From: Snodgrassella communis
GTDB lineage: Bacteria > Pseudomonadota > Gammaproteobacteria > Burkholderiales > Neisseriaceae
NCBI RefSeq assembly: GCF_914768045.1
Contig: NZ_CAJZCD010000002.1
Span: 310,001-374,000 of the forward strand
Reading direction: 5' to 3'
DNA: 64,000 nucleotides
Position numbers and translations under genes: made by a program. The notes beneath the pieces are model-generated. The model was not told the DNA's origin and ran no database searches. It worked only from the letters and a program-made list of their open reading frames with translations. Positions 47,186 through 56,369 of this stretch are shown piece by piece (the first letter of the stretch is position 1; each line of letters opens with the position of its first letter).

Positions 47186-47215
47186 TTCCACGAAAAGCAG
47201 AGTAAATGTTATAAT
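47186..47215 (+). promoter_or_regulatory. candidate typA promoter
   Basis: An extended -10 TGTTATAAT (hexamer 47210-47215) lies 52 nt before the typA ATG. The -35 position (TTCCAC, 18 nt upstream) is a poor match, which an extended -10 can compensate. Confidence 0.45.
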
Positions 47216-47267
47216 TCAAGGTTAATTTACCATCTAAATAGCTAATACAACTAGGTTACACACCCCC

Positions 47268-49082
47268 ATGAGTAAAAAAATTCGTAATATTGCCATTATC
47301 GCACACGTCGACCATGGCAAAACCACACTGGTAGACCAGTTATTGCGTCAATCCGGTACTTTCCGCGCCAATCAGCAGGTAGACGAGCGGGTAATGGATA
47401 GCAACGATCTGGAAAAAGAGCGTGGCATTACCATTCTGGCCAAAAATACCGCCATCGAATACGAAGGCTATCACATTAATATCGTTGACACACCGGGACA
47501 TGCCGACTTTGGCGGCGAAGTAGAACGCGTACTGGGCATGGTAGACTGTGTATTATTGCTGGTAGACGCACAGGAAGGCCCCATGCCACAAACTCGCTTT
47601 GTGACCAAAAAAGCGCTGGCACTGGGACTAAAACCTATCGTGGTTATCAACAAAATTGATAAACCCAGTGCCCGTCCAAGCTGGGTTATCGATCAGACTT
47701 TCGAATTGTTTGACAAACTGGGCGCTACCGATGAACAGCTAGATTTCCCCATTGTATACGCTTCTGGCTTATCCGGCTTTGCCAAGCTCAATGAAGAGGA
47801 TGAATCCAGCGACATGCGCCCGCTGTTTGATACCATACTGAAATATACCCCTGAGCCATCAGGCGATGCAGATAAACCACTGCAATTGCAGATTTCCCAG
47901 CTTGATTATGATAACTACACTGGCCGTCTGGGTATTGGCCGCATTCTGAACGGACGTCTTAAACCCGGTCAGGTAGTAGCTATCATGAATGAAGACCAGC
48001 AGATTGGTCAGGGACGGATTAACCAGTTGCTTGGTTTTAAGGGCTTGGAACGCATTCCTCTACAGGAAGCCGAAGCGGGTGACATTGTCACCATTTCCGG
48101 TCTGGAAGATATTGGTATCGGTGTGACTATTGCCGACCGCGAACAGCCTCAGGGCTTACCCATGCTCAGCGTGGATGAACCTACGCTTACCATGGACTTC
48201 ATGGTCAATACCAGCCCGCTGGCTGGTACCGAAGGTAAATTCGTCACCAGTCGTCAGATTCGTGAGCGTTTACAGAAAGAATTACTTACCAACGTGGCAT
48301 TGAAGGTGGAAGACACTGCTGATGCTGATGTTTTCCGCGTTTCCGGCCGTGGTGAACTTCATCTGACTATTCTGATTGAAAATATGCGTCGTGAAGGTTA
48401 TGAACTGGCAGTTGGTAAACCTCGCGTGGTTTTCCGCGAAATTGACGGCGTAAAATGTGAACCCTACGAAAATCTGACTGTGGATGTAGAAGACAATACA
48501 CAGGGTGCGGTAATGGAAGAACTGGGTCGTCGCCGTGGTGAGCTTACCAATATGGAAAGTGATGGCAAAGGACGCACTCGTCTGGAATACCGCATTCCTG
48601 CTCGCGGCCTGATTGGTTTTCAGGGTGAGTTTATGACCATGACTCGCGGCCAAGGTCTGATGAGCCACGTATTTGATAATTATGCGCCGGTAAAAGCCGA
48701 AATACCCGGCCGTCGCAACGGTGTACTGGTATCGCAGGAACAAGGGGATGCCGTGGCCTATGCTTTATGGAATCTGGAAGACCGTGGCCGTATGTTCATC
48801 AACCCAGGCGAAAAAATCTACGAAGGTATGATTATCGGCATTCACAGCCGTGATAACGATCTGGTAGTTAACCCGCTGAAGGGCAAAAAACTGACCAATG
48901 TACGTGCCTCTGGTACAGACGAAGCAGTACGTCTGACACCGCCCGTACTGATGTCTTTGGAAGCTGCAGTCGAATTCATTGATGATGATGAACTGGTAGA
49001 AATCACCCCACAAACCATCCGCCTGCGTAAACGTTACCTGAGTGAACAGGAACGACGCAAACACTTTAAAAAGCTGGATTAA
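47268..49082 (+). CDS. typA: ribosome-binding GTPase TypA/BipA
   Basis: A 604-residue translational GTPase involved in ribosome assembly at low temperature and in stress responses. G motifs are [29 protein letters not shown] and [10 protein letters not shown]. The C-terminal part has [40 protein letters not shown] (read in overlapping parts) and the BipA-specific ending [16 protein letters not shown]. Length matches E. coli BipA (607). It is a single gene with its own promoter and terminator. No clear ribosome-binding site precedes the ATG. Confidence 0.98.
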   Translation: MSKKIRNIAIIAHVDHGKTTLVDQLLRQSGTFRANQQVDERVMDSNDLEKERGITILAKNTAIEYEGYHINIVDTPGHADFGGEVERVLGMVDCVLLLVDAQEGPMPQTRFVTKKALALGLKPIVVINKIDKPSARPSWVIDQTFELFDKLGATDEQLDFPIVYASGLSGFAKLNEEDESSDMRPLFDTILKYTPEPSGDADKPLQLQISQLDYDNYTGRLGIGRILNGRLKPGQVVAIMNEDQQIGQGRINQLLGFKGLERIPLQEAEAGDIVTISGLEDIGIGVTIADREQPQGLPMLSVDEPTLTMDFMVNTSPLAGTEGKFVTSRQIRERLQKELLTNVALKVEDTADADVFRVSGRGELHLTILIENMRREGYELAVGKPRVVFREIDGVKCEPYENLTVDVEDNTQGAVMEELGRRRGELTNMESDGKGRTRLEYRIPARGLIGFQGEFMTMTRGQGLMSHVFDNYAPVKAEIPGRRNGVLVSQEQGDAVAYALWNLEDRGRMFINPGEKIYEGMIIGIHSRDNDLVVNPLKGKKLTNVRASGTDEAVRLTPPVLMSLEAAVEFIDDDELVEITPQTIRLRKRYLSEQERRKHFKKLD

Positions 49083-49100
49083 ATTCAGTTATTTATGCAG

Positions 49101-49132
49101 AACAGGCAGCTTTGACGAGCTGCCTGTTTTTA
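49101..49132 (+). terminator. terminator of typA
   Basis: An 11-bp stem AACAGGCAGCT / AGCTGCCTGTT with a 6-nt loop followed by TTTT lies 18 nt after the typA stop. Confidence 0.88.
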
Positions 49133-49381
49133 AATCCGCATAAATACATTAGCAAACAATACTTTTCTTCCCATCAAATCATCTTATCATCACCTATATC
49201 ATTATTTAGTTCAGACATTATTTTAATAGCAAAATCAGAAATACCATTTCAGACAGCAACCCTCAATTTCTAACGCTTAGATTACATAATTTTTATTTTT
49301 CCAACAAAACTTACTCTTGTTTGTAAAAATAGCTTCCCCATCTCAGTATTCGTTATTTTATTCTTGTAAGGACTAAGTCGC

Positions 49382-49876
49382 ATGACCGCAGTATTGGTAA
49401 TACTGGCTATTGTTTTATTGCTTATTGGCCTATTAGGCACAGTCATGCCCGCTTTGCCCGGCCTGCCCTTAATGTTCGGCGGAGCTTGGTTACTGGCATT
49501 AAGCAGCGATTACCAGATAATGGGTGCAGGAACATTGATTAGTCTGGGTATTTTAACCATACTGGGCTGCACCATGGATTATATGGCAGGTATGCTTGGC
49601 GCTAAGCATTGCGGTGCGAGTAAAAGAGCCATCTGGGGTGCATTTATCGGTGCTATTATTGGCATGTTTTTTGCCGTACCCGGTATGATACTTGGCCCCT
49701 TACTGGGTGCAGCTGCCGGGGAGTTTATTGCCAGACGTAATCTGATGGCAGCCGGCAAAGTGGGACTAGCTACTGTTATTGGTCTGGTTCTGGGTGTTGT
49801 AGCTAAAATAGGCTGTGCATTCGCCATGCTCATAACCATTGCCGTAATGTATTTGTATCATTTTATTAATTTTTAA
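49382..49876 (+). CDS. DUF456 membrane protein
   Basis: A 164-residue inner-membrane protein of the DUF456 family with four to five hydrophobic segments. The pattern LLGTVMPALPGLPLMFGGAW near the N-terminus and GAFIGAIIGMFFAVPGMILG in the middle are typical, as is GPLLGAAAGEFI. Function is unknown. AAGGA lies 9 nt upstream of the ATG. The 250 nt before it is C-rich and non-coding. It sits alone between typA and mfd. Confidence 0.85.
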   Translation: MTAVLVILAIVLLLIGLLGTVMPALPGLPLMFGGAWLLALSSDYQIMGAGTLISLGILTILGCTMDYMAGMLGAKHCGASKRAIWGAFIGAIIGMFFAVPGMILGPLLGAAAGEFIARRNLMAAGKVGLATVIGLVLGVVAKIGCAFAMLITIAVMYLYHFINF

Positions 49877-50065
49877 TTCAATCAGTTCTCCGGAAAAACA
49901 GGTTATGGCTACAATATTTAAACAAATACTGTAGCCATTTATCAGATATCTTGCTTCTATTTACCAGCAATTGGATTTAATTGCCTGCCAGTACACCCTT
50001 GCCTTATCATAGTCTGTCCATAAATATTGGCAATCAAATTAATTATTACGTATAAAACTGAAATT

Positions 50066-53000
50066 ATGCCCTCCGTTGCCCCTTTTGTACTGCCTCAAGC
50101 CAATCAAACTGCGTTCTGGCCAGATTTAAACGCTGGTAGTTTGCCATTGCTGTTAAGCAAACATTTACCTGAAAAAAAACTGAAAATTATTCTTACTGCC
50201 GATGCCGAACAGGCAATTCGCATTCAGTCAGCTTGGCAATTTTTCGACCCGTCAGCACGGATAGTATTCTTTCCCGACTGGGAAACGCTACCATACGAGC
50301 ACTTTTCTCCCCATCAGGAACTGGTATCCGAACGCCTCAGTACCTTATGGCAATTAAAAAACGGATTAGTTGATGTTTTACTTCTTCCGCTGGCCACAGC
50401 AATGCAAAAAATTGCACCACCTTCTTTTTTGCTTGGTCGCACTTTCTGGCTGAAAACCGGTCAGCAATTGGATATAGAGGCACTTAAGCATAGCCTGATT
50501 GAAGCTGGCTATAATCATGTCACCCATGTTGTCGCAACAGGCGAATTTGCCACCCGTGGCGGTATTTTGGATATTTTTCCGATGGGCAGCGAAATACCTT
50601 TTCGTCTGGATTTATTTGATAACGAAATTGACACCATTAAAACTTTCGATGCCGACAGTCAGCGCACATTAAGCAGTGTAGATGAAATCCGCCTGCTTCC
50701 TGCGCACGAATTTCCTACCGATAGCGATGCACAGAAAATTTTTCGTAGTCGCTTTCGTGAAGAAATCAGTAGTGATGCCCGCAAGGCAACAGTATATGCT
50801 GCTGTATCTGAAGGTCACTTTGGAGCAGGTGTTGAATATTACCTGCCATTGTTCTTTGAAGAAGAATGTGTCAGCATTTTCGACTATATACATGAAGATG
50901 CCATTCTGGTCTGTCTAGGGGATATTTATAATGAAGCTGCCCGCATCTGGCAGGATGTCAAACAGCGTTATACTCTGGCACAGGGCGATCCGGCCTATCC
51001 GCCTTTAGCGCCCAATTATCTGTATTTAAGCGAAGACCAGTTTGGTGCACACATTAAAACTTATGCACGTCTGATTCCGCAATTAAGCGCAGAAAATATT
51101 TATACCCTGCCCGGTGTCGCAGTAGACCGTCAAGCAGACGACCCCTTACATGCACTTAAAAATTTTTTGAAACAATACACTGGTCGGGTACTGATTTGTG
51201 CCGAAAGCCTCGGGCGGCGTGAAACCATGCTGAACTTCATGCGCGAGCACAACTTGCAACCTAATGTAGTAAACGGCTGGCAGGATTTTCTTAATGGCAG
51301 CACCAAATTGTGCCTTACTGTCGCACCATTAAGTTATGGTTGTCTGCTGCCAGAACAACAATTAGCCATCATTACTGAAGCCGATTTATACCAATATGTT
51401 GTACGCGGCCGCCGTACACGGCGCAAACACAGTGCCATTTCCGACGGCATGCTGCGTGATTTAGCCGAAATCAAAATTGGCGACCCTGTTGTTCACGAAC
51501 AGCATGGTATTGGCCGTTATCTGGGTCTGGTTACACTGGATTTAGGCGAAGGCGCCAGTGAAATGATGCTGCTGGAGTACGCAGAAGGTTCACAATTATA
51601 CGTACCCGTTAACCAGCTACAATTGATTTCACGTTATGCAGGCAGTGCCCATGAAAATGTCAGCCTGCACAAACTTGGCCATGGCGCGTGGGATAAAGCG
51701 CGCCATAAAGCGGCTGAAAAAGCCCGTGATACCGCGGCAGAACTATTAAATCTGTATGCTCAGCGGGAAGCTCAGCAGGGACACCGCTTTAGTTTAAATG
51801 AAATGGATTATCAGGCCTTTGCTCAAGGCTTTGGCTACGAAGAAACCGAAGATCAGGCGGCTGCGATTGCTGCAACAATTAAAGATTTATGTGCAGAAAA
51901 GCCCATGGATCGGCTGATTTGCGGCGATGTAGGATTTGGAAAAACTGAAGTGGCCTTACGGGCAGCCTTTGTTGCCGCCATGGCCGGTAAACAAGTAGTA
52001 GTTCTGGCTCCGACAACACTACTTGTGGAGCAACATGCACAAAATTTTGCCGATCGCTTTGCTGATTTTCCCATTAAAGTAGCTCAACTCTCTCGTTTTA
52101 ATACTAGTAAACAGACACAGGCTACACTATCCGGTCTGGCTGACGGTACAGTAGACATCGTGATTGGTACGCACAAACTGGTACAGCCAGATGTTCATTT
52201 CAAAAATCTGGGACTGGTTATCATAGATGAAGAACACCGTTTCGGAGTACGGCAGAAAGAACAGTTGAAACGATTACGCGCAAATGTCGACGTGCTTACC
52301 CTGACAGCCACACCGATTCCGCGCACCTTAAGCATGGCACTGGAAGGTTTGCGTGACTTTTCACTGATTACTACCGCCCCCAGCCGTCGTCTGGCAGTGA
52401 AAACTTTTGTGCGCCAGTTTAGCGATGGTTTAATACGCGAGGCTGTAATGCGTGAGCTGAAACGTGGCGGTCAGGTATTTTTTCTGCATAATGAAGTTGA
52501 TACCATAGCCAACACACATGAAAAGCTCAGTACCTTATTGCCCGAAGCGCGCATCGGTATTGCCCACGGCCAGCTACGAGAACGCGAGCTTGAACAGGTA
52601 ATGCGTGATTTTCTCCAGCAGCGTTATAACATCTTACTGTGTTCAACCATTATCGAAACAGGAATTGATATACCTAATGCCAATACCATTATCATTGAAA
52701 GAGCAGATAAATTTGGTCTTGCTCAGCTACACCAACTGCGTGGTCGCGTAGGCCGCTCTCATCATCAGGCTTATGCTTATTTATTGGTACCGGAAGCGAT
52801 GACCAAAGACGCGCAGAAACGTCTGGAAGCCATAGAAATAGCAGATGATTTGGGTGCAGGTTTTACTCTGGCGATGCAGGATCTGGAAATCCGTGGTGCA
52901 GGCGAAATTCTGGGCGAAGGACAGTCTGGTGAAATGATTCAGGTCGGTTTCACTCTATATACAGAAATGCTCAAACAGGCTGTACGTAACCTGAAAAAAG

Positions 53001-53476
53001 GCCGCGAACCTGATCTAGATGCACCATTAGGCATCACCAGTGACATCAAACTGCATAGCCCAGCTTTACTGCCAGAAAATTATTGCCCCGATATCCATGC
53101 CCGTCTTGTGCTTTATAAACGTCTGGCCAGCTGTGAAACGATAGCCGAAATAGACCAGATACACGAAGAACTGATTGATCGCTTCGGCCTACCAGAGCCT
53201 GCTGTTTCCACCCTGATAGCCAGCCATCATCTGCGCATTGAGGCAGCTAGTCTGGGCATTGATACGATCGACGCCAGCAGTGAGGCCATTACATTTACTT
53301 TTGGTAAGCATCATCGCATCAATCCAGCAACCATTGTGGCAATTATGCAAAGTGACAAAAACTACCGTCTTGTTGGTGCCGACAAACTCAGAGTTAATAT
53401 TGCCATTGAAGATGTCATGCAACGCGTACAGATAATCAAAAACATCATGAAGCAGCTTGCTGTTGATGCAGGCTAA
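50066..53476 (+). CDS. mfd: transcription-repair coupling factor Mfd
   Basis: A 1136-residue DNA translocase that removes stalled RNA polymerase and recruits UvrA. The order is a UvrB-like N-terminal region (1-330), an RNA-polymerase-interacting domain around GDPVVHEQHGIGRYLGL (about 475-545), the translocase with Walker A GDVGFGKT (620-627) and DEEH (721-724), the TRG region ENILGEGQSGE-like (read here as GAGEILGEGQSGE), and a C-terminal regulatory domain. A TTG 13 codons upstream is open, but the ATG at 50066 is preferred. Length is close to E. coli Mfd (1148). Confidence 0.97.
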   Translation: MPSVAPFVLPQANQTAFWPDLNAGSLPLLLSKHLPEKKLKIILTADAEQAIRIQSAWQFFDPSARIVFFPDWETLPYEHFSPHQELVSERLSTLWQLKNGLVDVLLLPLATAMQKIAPPSFLLGRTFWLKTGQQLDIEALKHSLIEAGYNHVTHVVATGEFATRGGILDIFPMGSEIPFRLDLFDNEIDTIKTFDADSQRTLSSVDEIRLLPAHEFPTDSDAQKIFRSRFREEISSDARKATVYAAVSEGHFGAGVEYYLPLFFEEECVSIFDYIHEDAILVCLGDIYNEAARIWQDVKQRYTLAQGDPAYPPLAPNYLYLSEDQFGAHIKTYARLIPQLSAENIYTLPGVAVDRQADDPLHALKNFLKQYTGRVLICAESLGRRETMLNFMREHNLQPNVVNGWQDFLNGSTKLCLTVAPLSYGCLLPEQQLAIITEADLYQYVVRGRRTRRKHSAISDGMLRDLAEIKIGDPVVHEQHGIGRYLGLVTLDLGEGASEMMLLEYAEGSQLYVPVNQLQLISRYAGSAHENVSLHKLGHGAWDKARHKAAEKARDTAAELLNLYAQREAQQGHRFSLNEMDYQAFAQGFGYEETEDQAAAIAATIKDLCAEKPMDRLICGDVGFGKTEVALRAAFVAAMAGKQVVVLAPTTLLVEQHAQNFADRFADFPIKVAQLSRFNTSKQTQATLSGLADGTVDIVIGTHKLVQPDVHFKNLGLVIIDEEHRFGVRQKEQLKRLRANVDVLTLTATPIPRTLSMALEGLRDFSLITTAPSRRLAVKTFVRQFSDGLIREAVMRELKRGGQVFFLHNEVDTIANTHEKLSTLLPEARIGIAHGQLRERELEQVMRDFLQQRYNILLCSTIIETGIDIPNANTIIIERADKFGLAQLHQLRGRVGRSHHQAYAYLLVPEAMTKDAQKRLEAIEIADDLGAGFTLAMQDLEIRGAGEILGEGQSGEMIQVGFTLYTEMLKQAVRNLKKGREPDLDAPLGITSDIKLHSPALLPENYCPDIHARLVLYKRLASCETIAEIDQIHEELIDRFGLPEPAVSTLIASHHLRIEAASLGIDTIDASSEAITFTFGKHHRINPATIVAIMQSDKNYRLVGADKLRVNIAIEDVMQRVQIIKNIMKQLAVDAG

Positions 53477-53589
53477 GCCAGAATACAATCATCCTAAACT
53501 AAGCGTTAATTCAGCCTGAGCTGAATTAACGCTGACTACCATCATCTAATTGTGCCTGCAACTTGATAAGTATTAGTCATAAACATATT

Positions 53590-54288
53590 TCAACTCATAT
53601 TATCCAACGCAAACAGCTCAGTACCATACTTCTTCAACCATAAACGTGCATTAGCTGTTTCGGTAGTATATTCAGCCACCATCGCCCAAAATGCTTTACC
53701 ATGGTTAGCATGACATAAATGACACAGCTCATGAATGCAAACATAATCCACGACAAAAGCTGGCGCACCAATCAAGCGCCAGTTTAAGCGGATACCAGTA
53801 CGACTGCGACACACTCCCCAAAAAGTACGCGCCTGACTTAAAGCCATTGCCACTGGCTGTAATTGCATTATCTGCGCCCAATATTGCAAGCGTGATAATA
53901 ATTCAGTTTGAGCGCGCTGCTTTAACCATGTACTTAAAGCTATCTGCGGTAATTGCACATTCGCCAGTGGCAATAAAAATCCTTGCTGCGCATCCCATTG
54001 CACATGAGTAAGCACAGCCACCTGCGTATAAGAATAAGTCTGACCACGAAACCAGATGTATGCAGGTAAGGCTGTTGATATTTGTAACGCCTGTTGCCAT
54101 AACTGCTTAATAGAAAGCTCATTAGTATTTAACCAATGATACAATGATTTCTTTGATACAAATGGCGGTACATTGATATCAAGCAAACCGCGCGCAGCTG
54201 AACGCACAATAATATTTTTCCGCGCAGTACGCCTCAGCTTCAGCCTGATAGCACAGCCATCCGCAGTTGTATGAATAAACACTGACAT
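53590..54288 (-). CDS. YgjP-like M48-type metallopeptidase
   Basis: A 232-residue protein of the YgjP/DUF45 family. The zinc site HELCHLCHANHGKAFW (HExxH variant HELCH) is at about 192-207, preceded by FWGVCRSRTGIRLNWRLIGAP, the usual upstream block. There is no signal peptide. Members are predicted metalloproteases of unknown substrate. In Neisseria a homologue sits near plsC and gmhB; here it is separated from plsC by about 236 nt of AT-rich, C-biased DNA. Confidence 0.85.
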   Translation of the reverse strand: MSVFIHTTADGCAIRLKLRRTARKNIIVRSAARGLLDINVPPFVSKKSLYHWLNTNELSIKQLWQQALQISTALPAYIWFRGQTYSYTQVAVLTHVQWDAQQGFLLPLANVQLPQIALSTWLKQRAQTELLSRLQYWAQIMQLQPVAMALSQARTFWGVCRSRTGIRLNWRLIGAPAFVVDYVCIHELCHLCHANHGKAFWAMVAEYTTETANARLWLKKYGTELFALDNMS

Positions 54289-54524
54289 AACAACTAATCT
54301 GTCAAAACATCATGAAACAATAATCGTAATACAAACTATTATTTTTTATAGGCCAATACTAAAACGCGCTGATATTTTTGGACATAACAGCATCACCACA
54401 TCCGAATCAGCCGCCAACATTGTCAACATTATATCTTTACCAATTGAAATACCAGTACTCCACCCTGAATGCTATCCATTACTGGCTGTACAAATAAATT
54501 CATAACCACCTGAAAAACAGACCG

Positions 54525-55286
54525 TTAATGCTGCACCAGTGGTGTAGGTGTTTGCGGATTTTGCGGTGCGAACGGACCAACACCTTGAATTATAATCTGC
54601 TGATTTTCTATCCACTGTTCACAAAGTTTAATTAACTCTTCTGGGGTCTGAGCAGCATCATAAAGAATAGGCGTGCCAATCACTACAGTTACTTTACCCG
54701 GATATTTAAAAAAAGAGTCTTTCGGCCAGAATTCACCACTATTCAAGGCCACAGGCACCAGATGCATATGCAGCTGCTGAGCCATACGAGCCGCACCCTT
54801 TTTATAATACCCGCGGTATCCGGGTTTAATCCGTGTACCTTCCGGAAAAATACAAATCCACATACCTTTTTGATGGCATATTTTTCCCTGACTGATAATC
54901 TGAGCATTCGCCGCTTTAGGATTCTTGCGATCAATCCCTATTGTGCCACGCCATTTTAATGCCCAGCCAAATATCGGGATACGAAAAAGCTCACGTTTAG
55001 CAACAAAGGCCAGATCCGGAAAAAAGGAAAGCATTGCCAGCGTTTCCCAGCCAGATTGATGTTTACAGCAAACGATAGCCGGTTCATGCGGGATATTTTC
55101 CCGCCCGATTACCTCATATTTCAGACCAATAACGTGTTCCAACATCCAGAATAGCACTTTTGCCCATGCAGTAGTTGTCCATGTCACACCTTTCGGAATG
55201 AGCATAGAAATAAGCACCACCTCCAGCCATAACAGCGAAAATACACATAGAACAAACCAGTAGATCAAATTACGTAACAGCAACAT
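54525..55286 (-). CDS. plsC: lysophosphatidate acyltransferase PlsC (second)
   Basis: A 253-residue inner-membrane acyltransferase that makes phosphatidic acid from lysophosphatidate. Hydrophobic segment at about 5-30. The catalytic block is KHQSGWE (H76, with Glu81 in place of the usual Asp of HX4D), followed by GTIGIDR and the classic FPEGTR at 147-152. The HxSxWE form is common in betaproteobacteria (NlaA-like). The ATG has GAGGA upstream. It ends the glyQ-glyS-DUF7832-gmhB-plsC operon, 5 nt after the gmhB stop. Confidence 0.9.
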   Translation of the reverse strand: MLLLRNLIYWFVLCVFSLLWLEVVLISMLIPKGVTWTTTAWAKVLFWMLEHVIGLKYEVIGRENIPHEPAIVCCKHQSGWETLAMLSFFPDLAFVAKRELFRIPIFGWALKWRGTIGIDRKNPKAANAQIISQGKICHQKGMWICIFPEGTRIKPGYRGYYKKGAARMAQQLHMHLVPVALNSGEFWPKDSFFKYPGKVTVVIGTPILYDAAQTPEELIKLCEQWIENQQIIIQGVGPFAPQNPQTPTPLVQH

Positions 55287-55291
55287 GTATA

Positions 55292-55867
55292 TTATTCCTC
55301 GGCTGCCTTTTCAGCCTGTGCACGACAAAATTTAGCAAAGTCCAGCAAATCGTCATATACCTGCGTATCATCTGGTAATTCTTCCAATTTCAGCGTTTCT
55401 TTGCCCTTCCCTGTTAAAACAAGTACCGGATGCCCACCAATGGCTGCTATTGCTTGCATATCGCGAATGCCATCCCCTACCAGCCATGTATCCTCAGCCT
55501 TTATATGCAAACGGTCGATAATATCCAACAACATACCCGGCTGGGGTTTGCGACAATTGCATTTGGCATTACGGGTATGCGGGCAAAACCAGATTCCGCT
55601 TAAGCGACCGCCAGCTTTTTGAATATAAGTATGCATTTTGCCATGTACTTCATTAAGCTGCTGCATACTTACCTGACCACTCCCGATTCCGGACATATTC
55701 TCAGCTATAACTACGGTGTACCCACTTTGAGTTAAAAAAGCAACAGCATCCATACTACCGGGTAAAGGATGCCATTGGTCTGGATCGCTGATTGGCTGCG
55801 GCTGCATTACATTCAGTACACCATCACGATCTAGAATAATTAATTTTCTTTTTCCACTCAATGCCAT
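55292..55867 (-). CDS. gmhB: heptose-bisphosphate phosphatase GmhB
   Basis: A 191-residue HAD phosphatase acting on D-glycero-manno-heptose 1,7-bisphosphate in LPS inner-core synthesis. The nucleophile motif is LDRDGVLN (D13, D15), the zinc site is C95-x-H97-x5-C103-x-C105 in CPHTRNAKCNC, and KPQPGM and VGDGIRD (D132) complete the active site. Motif II reads AENMSGIGSG rather than TNQSGI. Of two nearby ATGs the second (55867) has AAGG at 6 nt and is chosen. It forms a tight unit with plsC and the DUF7832-like gene. Confidence 0.9.
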   Translation of the reverse strand: MALSGKRKLIILDRDGVLNVMQPQPISDPDQWHPLPGSMDAVAFLTQSGYTVVIAENMSGIGSGQVSMQQLNEVHGKMHTYIQKAGGRLSGIWFCPHTRNAKCNCRKPQPGMLLDIIDRLHIKAEDTWLVGDGIRDMQAIAAIGGHPVLVLTGKGKETLKLEELPDDTQVYDDLLDFAKFCRAQAEKAAEE

Positions 55868-55875
55868 AATCATCC

Positions 55876-56346
55876 TTACTGAGTAGGCTTCAGACTTTGA
55901 CGCCACTTAATCAGAGCGCTATCAAAAACACTGTCAAGCAGAGCCTGATTTTCATCATTTATTTCCACATGATAAAAACTTTCCAGAACCGGTGTATCCA
56001 GCGTTTGTACATAGTCTTCCATAAAGCGGCCATAGCCTTCCTCTTCATCCTCATAGTAATAAAGCGAAAAGCGGCGTCCTTCATCATTGAAATCATTGTC
56101 TTCCAGACAGCCCGCCATATTATTCAGAACAAATTCTGCGCCGCTCATTACCTGTGCCTTTAACGCAGACATGTCTTCTTCTGCCGCTTCATCCCATTGC
56201 GGATTATATAAACCTCGGCGCACAATCCATGACCAGTAATAGCCCATATGCGTGGCCGCATTCGCCAAGCTCAATGCTGGCGGATAATCTTCCTCTGTAT
56301 GAAAAATTACATTATCGAATATCATAATTTGGCTCTCATTCACCAT
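55876..56346 (-). CDS. DUF7832-like acidic protein
   Basis: A 156-residue acidic protein (many Asp/Glu, for example YYYEDEEEGYGRF). The HMGYYWSWIVRRGL segment near residue 35, followed by FVLNNMAGCLEDNDF and a YVQTLDTPVLESFYHVE region, resembles DUF7832 proteins, which are often found next to toxin or polymorphic-system genes elsewhere. No toxin is seen here. It lies 23 nt after glyS and 8 nt before gmhB, so it is in the operon but is not a usual member. An internal ATG at 56325 is an alternative start. Confidence 0.55.
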   Translation of the reverse strand: MVNESQIMIFDNVIFHTEEDYPPALSLANAATHMGYYWSWIVRRGLYNPQWDEAAEEDMSALKAQVMSGAEFVLNNMAGCLEDNDFNDEGRRFSLYYYEDEEEGYGRFMEDYVQTLDTPVLESFYHVEINDENQALLDSVFDSALIKWRQSLKPTQ

Positions 56347-56369
56347 AAGAACGGGCTATAAAACATATC

